Source of the DNA: Planomonospora_B alba
GTDB taxonomy: Bacteria; Actinomycetota; Actinomycetes; Streptosporangiales; Streptosporangiaceae
DNA length: 64,000 nucleotides
Direction: 5' to 3'
NCBI RefSeq assembly: GCF_039534085.1
Contig: NZ_BAAAUT010000036.1
Coordinates: 16,579-80,578, forward strand
Below are positions 1 to 7,643 of this stretch, in pieces. Numbering within the stretch: the stretch's first letter is position 1; each line of letters begins with the position of its first letter. The notes beneath the pieces are model-generated. The model did no database searches, was not told the DNA's origin, and saw only the letters and a program-made list of their open reading frames with translations. Both the position numbers and the translations under genes were made by a program.

Positions 1-187
1 GGGCCAGCCCGTCGCCGGTCACCGCGGCGGCCAGAGCGCGGGCGACGCGGTCGGCGTCCTGCCCGCGCTCCGCGGGCGCGATGATGGCCAGCCTCCCGGC
101 GACCGGGCCGGGCTCGTCCGCCGCGCCGCATCCCGCCGCGGCGAGCACGAGTCCCGCGGTGAGCCAGCAGAAGCGCCTACGGTGCAT
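1..187 (-). CDS. Putative lipoprotein, N-terminal part only (gene runs off the window start)
   Basis: Only the first 62 codons are in the window. The frame opens with the ATG whose complement ends at 187. It encodes a basic start (MHRRR), a hydrophobic stretch and a lipobox-like A-A-G-C, so the mature protein is probably an anchored lipoprotein outside the membrane. After the cysteine comes a Gly/Ala/Pro linker and then LAIIAPAERGQDADRVARAL. That resembles the start of TctC-type tricarboxylate-binding proteins, where an 'IVPA-G-G-DxxAR' pattern is common. The TctC reading is an inference from one short motif. The 120 bases between it and glmS must hold its promoter, but I see no clear box there. 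Confidence 0.7.
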   Translation of the reverse strand, partial: MHRRRFCWLTAGLVLAAAGCGAADEPGPVAGRLAIIAPAERGQDADRVARALAAAVTGDGLA

Positions 188-307
188 CGGTGCCCCTTCC
201 CCAGGGTGCCCTTGCCACCCTAGGTTACAGCACCATCACTTTCTGCCACCGATGGGGACTTGTCTGGATGCATCCCTTCTGCCGGAATCACCCGGGGGCA
301 CCGGGGG

Positions 308-2128
308 TCACTCGACGGTGACGCTCTTGGCCAGGTTGCGCGGCTTGTCCACGTCCCGGCCCAGGGCCACCGCGGCGTGGTAGGCGAACAGCTGCAGCGG
401 GATGCCCAGCAGGATCGGGTCCAGCTCGACCTCGTTCTTCGGCACCACCAGGCAGTCGTCGGCCAGCTTGGCGTCGGCGACGCGGTGGCCGACCATGAGC
501 ACCTTGCCGCCCCGCGCGCGGATCTCGCCCAGCGTGGTGAGGTTCTTGTCCAGCAGCTCGTCGTCGGGGACGATCGCCACCGTCGGCATCTCCGGGCCGA
601 TCAGCGCCAGCGGACCGTGCTTGAGCTCGCTGGCCGGGTACGCCTCGGCGTGCACGTAGGAGACCTCCTTGAGCTTCTGCGCCCCCTCGCGCGCCACCGG
701 GTAGCCCCGGACCCGGCCGACGAACATGATGCTCGGCGAGTCGGCGTACTTGTGGGCGAGCTCCTTGATCTGGGGCTCCAGCGCGAGGATCTCCTTGATC
801 TGGTCGGGCAGCCTGCGCAGGCCCTCGCAGATGCGGCGGCCGTCGGCGGGCGACAGGTCGCGCACCCGCCCCAGGTGGAGGGCGAGCAGCGCGAAGGCCG
901 CGGCGGTGGAGGTGAACGCCTTGGTGCTGGCGACGGAGACCTCGGGACCGGCGTGCAGGTAGACGCCGCCGTCGCACTCGCGGGCGATGGCGCTGCCGAC
1001 GGTGTTGACGATGCCGAGCACCCGGCCGCCCTTGCGCTTGAGCTCCTGGACCGCCGCCAGGGTGTCGTAGGTCTCCCCGGACTGGCTGATCGCCACGTAC
1101 AGGGTGTCGGGCTCCACCACCGGGTTGCGGTAGCGGAACTCGCTGGCGGGCTCGGCGTCGGCCGGGATGCGGGCCAGCTCCTCGATGAGCTGCGCGCCGA
1201 TCTGGCCGGAGTAGTAGGCCGAGCCGCAGCCGATGATCTTCACGCGGCGGAAGGAGCGGGTCTCCCGCGCGTCCATGTTGAGGCCGCCCAGGTGGGCGAC
1301 GTGGAAGCGGTCGTCGAGACGGCCGCGGAGCGTGCGGGCGACGGTCTCGGGCTGCTCGGAGATCTCCTTGAGCAGGTAGTGCTCGTAGCCGCCGGTGTCG
1401 TAGTGCGCGGCCTCCCAGTCGACGGTCAGCGGCTCCTTGGCGGTCTCCCGCGCGTCGCTGGCGAAGGTGCTGAACCCGTCGGCCCGCAGCACCGCGAGCT
1501 CGCCGTCCTCCAGGTGCACCACCTGGCGGGTGTAGCGGACCAGCGCGGCCACGTCGGAGGCGGCGAACATCTCCTTCTCGCCGATGCCCAGGACGATCGG
1601 GCTGCCGTTGCGGGCCACGACCACCTCGCCGGGGCGCTCGGAGTCGACCACCGCGATGCCGTAGGTGCCGACGACCCGCTTGAGCGCGAGGCGGACGGCC
1701 TCCTGCAGGGAGTCCGTCTCCTTGACGGTCCGGGCGATCAGGTGCGCCAGCACCTCGGTGTCGGTCTCGGACAGGAAGGTCGCGCCGTCGGCCTCCAGCT
1801 TGCCCCGCAGCTCGTCGGCGTTCTCGATGATGCCGTTGTGCACGACGGCGATGCGCTCGTCGTTGGACAGGTGCGGGTGGGCGTTGACGTCGCTGGGCAC
1901 GCCGTGCGTGGCCCAGCGGGTGTGGCCGATGCCCGTGGTCCCCTTGAAGCGCGCGGGCACGGCCGCGGCCAGGTCGGCCACGCGCCCCTTGACCTTGCGC
2001 ATCTTCAGGCCCTTGTTGGCCACCACCACGCCGGCCGAGTCATAGCCGCGGTACTCCAGCCTCTGCAGGCCCTCCAGCAGGATCGGCGCCGCGTCCTTGG
2101 GCCCCACGTAGGCCACGATTCCACACAT
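308..2128 (-). CDS. glmS: Glutamine--fructose-6-phosphate aminotransferase (isomerizing)
   Basis: GlmS makes glucosamine-6-phosphate from fructose-6-phosphate and glutamine, the first committed step to UDP-GlcNAc for peptidoglycan. The 606-residue product has the full family length. It begins MCGIVAYVG, so Cys2 becomes the N-terminal nucleophile of the class II glutaminase domain (about 1-220). Two sugar-isomerase (SIS) domains follow, with the motif SQSGETYDT near 350 and a typical C-terminus ending in AKSVTVE. The ATG at 2126-2128 is preceded by GAAAGGGCGATC as a ribosome site. A small conserved gene lies 46 bases upstream on the same strand, so co-transcription is likely. No glmS ribozyme is visible, as expected outside Firmicutes. 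Confidence 0.97.
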   Translation of the reverse strand: MCGIVAYVGPKDAAPILLEGLQRLEYRGYDSAGVVVANKGLKMRKVKGRVADLAAAVPARFKGTTGIGHTRWATHGVPSDVNAHPHLSNDERIAVVHNGIIENADELRGKLEADGATFLSETDTEVLAHLIARTVKETDSLQEAVRLALKRVVGTYGIAVVDSERPGEVVVARNGSPIVLGIGEKEMFAASDVAALVRYTRQVVHLEDGELAVLRADGFSTFASDARETAKEPLTVDWEAAHYDTGGYEHYLLKEISEQPETVARTLRGRLDDRFHVAHLGGLNMDARETRSFRRVKIIGCGSAYYSGQIGAQLIEELARIPADAEPASEFRYRNPVVEPDTLYVAISQSGETYDTLAAVQELKRKGGRVLGIVNTVGSAIARECDGGVYLHAGPEVSVASTKAFTSTAAAFALLALHLGRVRDLSPADGRRICEGLRRLPDQIKEILALEPQIKELAHKYADSPSIMFVGRVRGYPVAREGAQKLKEVSYVHAEAYPASELKHGPLALIGPEMPTVAIVPDDELLDKNLTTLGEIRARGGKVLMVGHRVADAKLADDCLVVPKNEVELDPILLGIPLQLFAYHAAVALGRDVDKPRNLAKSVTVE

Positions 2129-2174
2129 GGTGATCGCCCTTTCGATGCAGTGATATATGCCTTCTTATGCGGTT

Positions 2175-2444
2175 TCACCCGTAAACGATCCGCCGGAGCT
2201 GGCGGAGCGAGAGCCCGGGCGCCGCGACCCGGCGGGCCGCCAGCTCGGCGGCGATACGGGGGAAGATCTGGTCGTTGACCAGCCCCTTCGCCTTGAGCTC
2301 GGCGTGCCGCCGCCGGACGTACTCCTCGGCGCTCTCCGAGAAGTACGCCAGCACGTCCGCCACGACCCGCGCCGCCTCCCCCGGACCGAGCGCGCTCGTC
2401 CTGACCAGGTGAGTGATCAGCTCCTCGTGCGGATGCCATGTCAT
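2175..2444 (-). CDS. Small conserved hypothetical protein upstream of glmS
   Basis: This is an 89-residue soluble protein with no signal peptide or membrane segment. It starts MTWHPHEELITHLVRTS. It has a helical acidic middle (ADVLAYFSESAEEYVRRRH) and a basic conserved-looking tail ending LSLRQLRRIVYG. The frame stays open upstream to 2633, but that extension has poor codon bias and runs into the amidase promoter region, so I chose the ATG at 2442-2444. The ribosome site in front of it is weak. I have seen small proteins with a similar 'EEYxRRRHxELxxxG...QLRRxVYG' pattern in other bacteria but can name no function. Co-transcription with glmS is inferred from strand and spacing. Confidence 0.7.
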   Translation of the reverse strand: MTWHPHEELITHLVRTSALGPGEAARVVADVLAYFSESAEEYVRRRHAELKAKGLVNDQIFPRIAAELAARRVAAPGLSLRQLRRIVYG

Positions 2445-2492
2445 GGACACAGAGCAGGACCATATGCAGAAGAGATGCCGCTCGCCAACTTC

Positions 2493-2512
2493 CCTGCCCG
2501 ATATCGGGCAGG
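2493..2512. promoter_or_regulatory. 20-base perfect palindrome, candidate operator
   Basis: CCTGCCCGAT is followed directly by its exact reverse complement. It sits in the 157-base divergent gap between the small gene/glmS side and the amidase gene. A perfect palindrome with no loop is more like a protein-binding site than a terminator. Possible -10 element TACGAT for the amidase lies 35 bases downstream at 2547-2552. Confidence 0.4.
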
Positions 2513-2601
2513 AACCGGCCCTTTCTCGCCACCGATCCGGTCTCGCTACGATCGGTAGTTTCAAATCACTCTGGGTAGTGGTCCGGGCGGGAGGAACCAC
2601 T

Positions 2602-4626
2602 ATGAGCCGCCTGCCGTACACCGCCGTCGTCACCGTCCTCGCCGTCCTCGCCGCCCTCGCGGCCTGCGCCGCGGCGGTTCCCGCGTCCGGTGCGGAACCT
2701 GCCCCGCGAGCGGGCGCGCAGACGCGCGCCGCGCAGCCTCCCCCTGCCGAGAACCGTCCCGGCAGGCAGGCGGCCTTCGCCCGGGCCGCCCGGACGTACG
2801 GCGTGCCGGAGAGCGTGCTGCTGGCCGTCTCCTACCTGCAGTCCCGCTGGGACGCCAACGGCGGTCGGCCGAGCGTCTCCGGCGGCTACGGCCCCATGCA
2901 CCTGGTCGACGGCGCCGCCGTCCCGGCCCCGCCGCACGGCCGCCGCGGCCATGGCGGCCACCACGGCGCCGGACGGGACGGCCGGGGCGACGGGAGCAGG
3001 CCGCTGCGGGTGGCGGCCCCCCGCACGGCCCCCGGCCCGGGCACGCCGGCCCGACCCCGGGACACCCTGGGCCGGGCGGCCCGCCTGACCGGGCTCTCCC
3101 CCGCCCGGCTCCGCACCGACCCGGCCGCCAACATCCTGGGCGGCGCCGCGGTCCTGGCCGACCTCCAGCGCGCGGCGGGCGGCCGGGCGAGCGCCGACCC
3201 CGCCCACTGGTACGGCGCGGTGGCCCGCTATCCGGGCACGGACGGCCGGGCCGCCGAGGTCTTCGCCGACGAGGTGTACGCGACGCTCCGCGCGGGAGCC
3301 GCACGGGTGACCGACGACGGCGAGCGGGTGGCCCTGCGCCCGCACCCCGGCCTGGCGGAGCCGGTCCGCCCGCCCCGGCGGCTCGTGCCGAACCGGGCCG
3401 CCCCCGGCCCCGACTGCCCGCCCGACCTGTCCTGCGAGTGGCTCCCCGCCGCCTACCGCAGGCTCGGCGGGGACCGCTACGGCAACCACGACCGCTACGA
3501 GGGGCGCCGGGAGATCGACTACATCGTCGTCCACGACGGCGAGGCCCGCTACGACACCATGACGCGCCTGGTGCGGGACCCGTCCTACCTGAGCTGGCAC
3601 TTCACGCTCCGCTCGAGCGACGGCCACGTCGCCCAGCACCTGCGCGGCCAGGACGTCGGCTGGCACGCCGGGAACTGGTACGTCAACTCCCGCTCCATCG
3701 GCCTGGAGCACGAGGGCTACCTCGCCCAGGGCGGCGCCTGGTACACCGAGGCGATGTACCGCGCCTCCGCCCGGCTGGTCCGCCACCTCGCGCAGCGGTA
3801 CGGCGTGCCGCTGGACCGGGCGCACATCCTCGGCCACGACAACGTGCCCGGCGCCACCCCGCAGGCGGTGCGGGGCATGCACGACGACCCGGGCCCCTTC
3901 TGGGACTGGGAGCACTACTTCGAACTGCTCGGCAGCCCGCTGGGGGACAGGCCGCTCCGCCCCGCCGCAGCCTCCCTGACCGGCCGTGCGGCCGCGCGGT
4001 CGGTGACGATCCTGCCGGACTACGCCACCCACCGCCCCCGCTTCACCGGCTGCGACGGCGGCTCGGCCGACTGCCCCCCGGCGGGCGCCTCGTCGGTCTG
4101 GCTGCACACCGCGCCCTCGCACGACGCCCCGCTGGTCAGGGACGCAGGCAAGCACCCGGAGGGCGGCTCCAGCCAGAGCGTCTACGACCACGCCGCCCGC
4201 GCCTCCGCCGGCCAGCGCTACGCCCTGGCCGAGCGCAGGGGCGACTGGACGGCGATCTGGTACCTCGGGCAGAAGGCGTGGTTCCACGACCCGGCCGGCG
4301 CCCGCACCTCGGTGGAGGCGCGCGGCCCCGTGGTGACGCCCCGGCCGGGCCTGGCCTCGGTGAAGCTGTACGGCCGGCCCTATCCCGAGGCCTCGGCCTA
4401 CCCCGCGGGGGTCGAGCCGGACAAGCCGGTCGCCCTGCAGTACCGGATGGGGGCCGGGCAGCGCTACAGCCTCGGCCTGACCCGCGCCGGCACCCACCTG
4501 CGGGCGGTGACCTTCGACCCGTCCCGGCACCTGGTCGTCCGCGGCACCCGGCGCTACCACCAGGTCCAGTTCGGGCACCGGATCATGTTCGTCCGCGCCG
4601 AGGACGTCGTCCGGGTCCGGGGCTGA
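2602..4626 (+). CDS. N-acetylmuramoyl-L-alanine amidase, exported lipoprotein with N-terminal lysozyme-like domain
   Basis: This 674-residue exported enzyme should cut the amide bond between MurNAc and the stem peptide. The ATG at 2602 follows a strong GGGAGGAACC site, whereas the upstream extension has no such signal. Residues 1-22 form a signal with lipobox L-A-A-C22. Residues about 55-220 look like a lysozyme/SLT-type helical domain (FARAARTYGVPESVLLAVS), interrupted by a Gly/His-rich loop near 115-135. The amidase_2/PGRP domain spans about 300-435. His311 (IVVHDG), His412 (ILGHDNVPG) and an Asp in HDDPGP fit the zinc ligands. The C-terminal 220 residues have SH3-like features. An Asp in place of the usual Cys as third ligand occurs in related enzymes. 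It is divergent from the glmS side. Confidence 0.9.
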   Translation: MSRLPYTAVVTVLAVLAALAACAAAVPASGAEPAPRAGAQTRAAQPPPAENRPGRQAAFARAARTYGVPESVLLAVSYLQSRWDANGGRPSVSGGYGPMHLVDGAAVPAPPHGRRGHGGHHGAGRDGRGDGSRPLRVAAPRTAPGPGTPARPRDTLGRAARLTGLSPARLRTDPAANILGGAAVLADLQRAAGGRASADPAHWYGAVARYPGTDGRAAEVFADEVYATLRAGAARVTDDGERVALRPHPGLAEPVRPPRRLVPNRAAPGPDCPPDLSCEWLPAAYRRLGGDRYGNHDRYEGRREIDYIVVHDGEARYDTMTRLVRDPSYLSWHFTLRSSDGHVAQHLRGQDVGWHAGNWYVNSRSIGLEHEGYLAQGGAWYTEAMYRASARLVRHLAQRYGVPLDRAHILGHDNVPGATPQAVRGMHDDPGPFWDWEHYFELLGSPLGDRPLRPAAASLTGRAAARSVTILPDYATHRPRFTGCDGGSADCPPAGASSVWLHTAPSHDAPLVRDAGKHPEGGSSQSVYDHAARASAGQRYALAERRGDWTAIWYLGQKAWFHDPAGARTSVEARGPVVTPRPGLASVKLYGRPYPEASAYPAGVEPDKPVALQYRMGAGQRYSLGLTRAGTHLRAVTFDPSRHLVVRGTRRYHQVQFGHRIMFVRAEDVVRVRG

Positions 4627-4659
4627 GCCGCGGGGCCGGAGCGCGGGCCTGACCGCGGA

Positions 4660-4690
4660 CCGGGCTCCGGGTCCAAGGACCGGAACCCGG
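4660..4690 (+). terminator. Imperfect hairpin after the amidase gene
   Basis: The arms CCGGGCTCCGGGTCC and GGACCGGAACCCGG pair around an AA loop, with one mismatch and one bulge. It begins 34 bases after the amidase stop and lacks a T-tract. Terminator function is inferred. Confidence 0.4.
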
Positions 4691-4804
4691 CGCGGCGCGC
4701 CGGCGGATCCCCAGGTCACCGGGGTGCTCCCCGCGTCCGCGCACCCGACCGGGAGCGGGATGTGACGTGCACCACACCGACCTGACGCTCCGGCGGGCGC
4801 CCGG

Positions 4805-4837
4805 TTGGACGCACGCACTCCCAGAACGCGCTAGAGT
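4805..4837 (+). promoter_or_regulatory. Likely promoter of the tRNA cluster
   Basis: TTGGAC (4805-4810) and TAGAGT (4832-4837) resemble -35 and -10 boxes and lie 36 bases before the first tRNA. The spacer of 21 is longer than ideal, so the -35 assignment is less sure than the -10. Confidence 0.45.
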
Positions 4838-4873
4838 CTTCCCGTGCACCCGGACGAAACGGCCGGGAAACAC

Positions 4874-4945
4874 GCGGAAGTGGCTCAGGGGTAGAGCATC
4901 ACCTTGCCAAGGTGAGGGTCGCGGGTTCGAATCCCGTCTTCCGCT
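4874..4945 (+). tRNA. tRNA-Gly (anticodon GCC), first copy
   Basis: Acceptor GCGGAAG (4874-4880) pairs with CTTCCGC (4938-4944), with U73 as discriminator. The anticodon arm TCACC/GGTGA encloses the loop TTGCCAA, giving anticodon GCC. The T-loop is GTTCGAA. CCA is not encoded. The 72 bases are identical to the copy at 5118-5189. Confidence 0.97.
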
Positions 4946-4969
4946 CTGCGGATCCTCCGGGATCCGACT

Positions 4970-5040
4970 GGTGGAGTGGCCGAGAGGCGAGGCAACGGCC
5001 TGCAAAGCCGTGTACACGGGTTCAAATCCCGTCTCCACCT
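4970..5040 (+). tRNA. tRNA-Cys (anticodon GCA)
   Basis: Acceptor GGTGGAG (4970-4976) pairs with CTCCACC (5033-5039), with U73, the usual Cys discriminator. The anticodon loop CTGCAAA gives GCA. The T-loop is GTTCAAA. It is 24 bases after the first tRNA-Gly and CCA is not encoded. Confidence 0.97.
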
Positions 5041-5073
5041 CACCGCACGGACATCGGAGCCTCCGGGATCCGG

Positions 5074-5079
5074 TAAAGT
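5074..5079 (+). promoter_or_regulatory. Possible internal -10 box within the tRNA cluster
   Basis: TAAAGT lies 39 bases before the second tRNA-Gly in the only wider spacer of the cluster (77 bases). It is a good actinobacterial -10, but no convincing -35 accompanies it. If real, the Gly-Val pair has its own promoter. Confidence 0.35.
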
Positions 5080-5117
5080 GTTGCAGGCACCGCCGAGGGG
5101 AGACCCGCAGCGGGCAC

Positions 5118-5189
5118 GCGGAAGTGGCTCAGGGGTAGAGCATCACCTTGCCAAGGTGAGGGTCGCGGGTTCGAATCCCGTCTTCCGCT
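5118..5189 (+). tRNA. tRNA-Gly (anticodon GCC), second identical copy
   Basis: The same 72 bases as the copy at 4874 are repeated exactly. Acceptor stem is 5118-5124 with 5182-5188. Even the bases just upstream (CAC) match, pointing to a local duplication. It lies 14 bases before tRNA-Val. Confidence 0.97.
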
Positions 5190-5203
5190 CCAGGTTCACC
5201 CGA

Positions 5204-5275
5204 GGACGATTAGCTCAGCGGGAGAGCGCTTCCCTGACACGGAAGAGGTCACAGGTTCAATCCCTGTATCGTCCA
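5204..5275 (+). tRNA. tRNA-Val (anticodon GAC)
   Basis: Acceptor GGACGAT (5204-5210) pairs with ATCGTCC (5268-5274), with A73. The anticodon loop CTGACAC gives GAC. The T-loop is GTTCAAT. CCA follows directly at 5276-5278, so this is the only member of the cluster with an encoded 3' CCA. Confidence 0.97.
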
Positions 5276-5281
5276 CCATCC

Positions 5282-5321
5282 GAAGATCCCCGGGCCGCCC
5301 GGCCCGGGGATCTTCTGTTCT
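5282..5321 (+). terminator. Strong terminator of the tRNA cluster
   Basis: A perfect 15-base-pair stem (5282-5296 with 5301-5315) encloses the loop GCCC. It ends in TCTTC and is followed by TGTTCT. It starts only 4 bases after the CCA of tRNA-Val and is the most canonical terminator in the window. Confidence 0.85.
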
Positions 5322-5475
5322 CCGGGTGGAGCGGCCGGCCGCACCGCGCGACTCCCCGCCCCCGGCTCGCACACTCCGGCAGGCACGCCTTCGAATCCTC
5401 CCACCGGCACGCCTCGATCCGCCCGCCTCGGCGGTCCGTCCGCGCGCCCCGTCGCCCGTCGCGCGCCCTCCCCGG

Positions 5476-6051
5476 CTACGGCGCCGAGCGCCAGACCACC
5501 TCGCCGTCCACGCGCTCGCCGGTCGGGACCAGGCCGAGCCGGCGGGCGACCCCGATGGAGGCGGCGTGCCGCGGATGGATCGCGGCCGCCAGCGCGCTCA
5601 CTCCCCGCCCGGCCAGCCAGCCGGTCATCGCGCGGGCGGCCTCGACCGCCAGCTTCCTGCCCTGCCAGGGCGTGCCGACCACCCAGGCGAGGAAGGCCCC
5701 GTCCGGGGTCACGGTGGCCTGGACGTAGCCGACCAGGCGGCCGGCCGCACCCCCGCCCGGCGGGCCGTGCGGGCCCCGCGTGCCGCCCGCCGGGCCGTTC
5801 ACGCCGCCCGCGCCGTCCGTCAGGCGGATCACCCAGTTGAGCCAGGTCTCGGTGCTGCCGGGCGGGGGCCCGGCGACCAGGCGGGCGTAGCGGTCACGCA
5901 GCTGCGCCGCGGTGGCGGGCGAGCCGCCGGTGAAGGCGTGCAGCGCGGGATCGGCCAGCACCGCGGCCATCTCCTCGGCGTGCCCGACGGCGAGCGGTTC
6001 GAGCCGGAGCCGGTCCGTCACGATCGGCTCGGCCCGCAGGGAGTCGTCCAC
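5476..6051 (-). CDS. GNAT family N-acetyltransferase (RimJ/RimL type)
   Basis: This 191-residue cytosolic protein opens with TDRLRLEPLAVGHAEEM, the usual start of RimJ/RimL-like acetyltransferases. The acetyl-CoA loop is PWQGRKLAVEAARAM near 130, and the end has the family pattern HPRHAASIGVARRLGLVPTG. A Gly/Pro-rich insertion near 80-105 (GGVNGPAGGTRGPHGPPGGG) breaks the core sheet region and is unusual. The substrate is unknown. It lies 70 bases downstream of mltG on the same strand and may be co-transcribed with it. Confidence 0.85.
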   Translation of the reverse strand: MDDSLRAEPIVTDRLRLEPLAVGHAEEMAAVLADPALHAFTGGSPATAAQLRDRYARLVAGPPPGSTETWLNWVIRLTDGAGGVNGPAGGTRGPHGPPGGGAAGRLVGYVQATVTPDGAFLAWVVGTPWQGRKLAVEAARAMTGWLAGRGVSALAAAIHPRHAASIGVARRLGLVPTGERVDGEVVWRSAP

Positions 6052-6121
6052 AGCGGCGATCCTCGCACCGGCCGCCGCCCGGTTCCACCGGATATCCGGG
6101 GCATCCGCCGCACCGGCGGGG

Positions 6122-7255
6122 TCAGCCGCCGTTCCGCTTGTTGAACTCGGCCCGCAGCCGCCAGAACTCCGACTCCTTGTCGGTGAACTCGGTGATCCGC
6201 CTGGCCGGGTCCGTCGTCACGAACCACAGCCAGCGCCCCTCGGCCGGGTGCAGGGCCGCCTCGATCGCCTCCTGGCCGGGGTTGCCGATCGGGCCGGGCG
6301 GGAGCCCGCCGTACCGGTAGGTGTTGTACTTCGAGGTGCTCTTCGTCTGCTTGTCGGTGGCCGCGATCCCGTAGGCGTTCAGCCCGTAGAAGACGGTGCT
6401 GTCCATCTGGAGCTTCATCGGGGGCTCGAGGGCGAGCCTGTTGTAGATCACCCTGGCCATCTTCGGCATGTCCTGGGGCCGCCCGGCCTCGGCCTGCACG
6501 ATGCTGGCGATCGTCATGATCTCGTGCGGCGTGCGGCCCAGCCGCTCGGCCCCCGCCTCCAGGTCCGTCTCCTCCGCCGCCCGGCGGTAGCGCTCGACCA
6601 TGGCCGCGAGGATGTCGGCGGCCGTCATGTCCGGGGTGAACTCGTAGGTGGCCGGGAAGGCGTAGCCCTCCAGGTTGCCCCGGGCCTGGGCGGGCAGGTC
6701 CAGCGCCTCGGCGTCCCGGGCCGCCGCCTCGAACTCCTCCTTCGGCCTCCCGGTCGCCTCGGCCAGTGCGTCGACGATCTGGGAGAGCCGCCAGCCCTCC
6801 TTGACGAGGACCTTCCCGCGGTGCCGGTTGTCGGGGTCCGTCAGCAGCGCGACGGCGGCCCGCGCGGACATGCGCTCGCGCAGGGTGTAGCGCCCCGGCT
6901 GGAGCGCCCCGCTCTTGCCCGCCGCGTCGATGGCGTCGGTGAAGGCCCGGGCGCTGGCGACGACGCCCCGCTCCTCCAGGGTCCGGGCGACGTCGGCGGC
7001 GCTCTGGCCCTCCTCGATCCGGACCGTCACCTCACCGGTGCCCTGCCCGGTGAAGTCGTCCGGCACCATCACGTCCGACAGCCACCGGTAGCCGTAGTAG
7101 CCGCCGCCTCCGAGGACGCCGGCCAGCACCACGAGGGCGAGCAGCGGGGCGAGGAAGCCGCCGCGGCGGCGCCGGCGGCGGCGCCGGCCCGCCCGCGACC
7201 GGCCCCGGGCGGGGGCGTCCTCCTCGGCGCCGAGCACCAGGTCGAGGTCGCTCAT
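6122..7255 (-). CDS. mltG: Endolytic murein transglycosylase MltG
   Basis: MltG cuts nascent glycan strands at the membrane and ends their elongation. The 377-residue product begins MSDLDLVLG, has an Arg-rich cytoplasmic tail (near 20-32), one membrane helix (about 35-57) and then the YceG domain. The catalytic region is IASIVQAEAGRPQDMPKMA with the conserved Glu, and further hallmarks are MDSTVFYGL and PGPIGNPG. I chose the ATG ending at 7255 because actinobacterial MltG proteins usually start with this MxDLDL pattern. In most actinobacteria mltG lies between ruvX and aroE. Here neither is present, so this may be a relocated gene or a second copy. Confidence 0.93.
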   Translation of the reverse strand: MSDLDLVLGAEEDAPARGRSRAGRRRRRRRRGGFLAPLLALVVLAGVLGGGGYYGYRWLSDVMVPDDFTGQGTGEVTVRIEEGQSAADVARTLEERGVVASARAFTDAIDAAGKSGALQPGRYTLRERMSARAAVALLTDPDNRHRGKVLVKEGWRLSQIVDALAEATGRPKEEFEAAARDAEALDLPAQARGNLEGYAFPATYEFTPDMTAADILAAMVERYRRAAEETDLEAGAERLGRTPHEIMTIASIVQAEAGRPQDMPKMARVIYNRLALEPPMKLQMDSTVFYGLNAYGIAATDKQTKSTSKYNTYRYGGLPPGPIGNPGQEAIEAALHPAEGRWLWFVTTDPARRITEFTDKESEFWRLRAEFNKRNGG

Positions 7256-7643
7256 GGCCGCGGCAGCCGATCCGCCGGCGGCCGGTCCCCCGGTACGGCC
7301 CGTCCGGCGCCGGCGGCGCGGACCGGGTCCCACGCGCGGCCCCGCGCGGCCCCGCGCGGGACGGTGAGTGTTCCGATGAGCATCAGTACATCCCGAGGAC
7401 GTTCGCTGGACTCTTCCCGGTATCTCACGAACTCACTCCATTTCTCAGTGAATTACATGATTCGGCATGTCAGGCGGCCCGCGGAGGGGCCGGGAGGCCG
7501 CGTCCCCGGAGCGGATCCGCGGCCGTGATCCCGCGCGATCCTCCGCCCGCGTCCGCCGCACCGCCCGCCACGATGCACCATGGAAGCACGCCTGGCAGGG
7601 GATCAGGCCGATGTGGGTGGTTTTCGGCGGAGGGAGCGGGCCC
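7256..7643. other. Divergent intergenic region between mltG and the first paralogue gene
   Basis: The 388 bases have no supported gene. The stretch at about 7370-7470 is clearly richer in A and T than the surroundings, which suits promoters for both flanking genes. I could not assign boxes with confidence. Confidence 0.5.

Noticed and set aside
2129..2174. glmS ribozyme or riboswitch in the glmS leader
   Set aside because: The gap is only 46 bases and shows no matching core; the ribozyme is a Firmicute feature.
260..2278. Long open frame on the plus strand opposite glmS
   Set aside because: It is the mirror of glmS codons in GC-rich DNA. Its protein is Gly/Val/Asp/His-rich with no family pattern, while glmS on the other strand is complete.
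2413..2601. Upstream extension of the amidase by 63 codons
   Set aside because: It has poor codon bias, crosses the divergent promoter region and lacks a ribosome site, while the ATG at 2602 has an excellent one and a proper signal peptide.
4874..5275. tRNA cluster as integration site of a genomic island
   Set aside because: No integrase, no direct repeat of a tRNA end other than the duplicated full tRNA, and the flanking genes have normal codon use.
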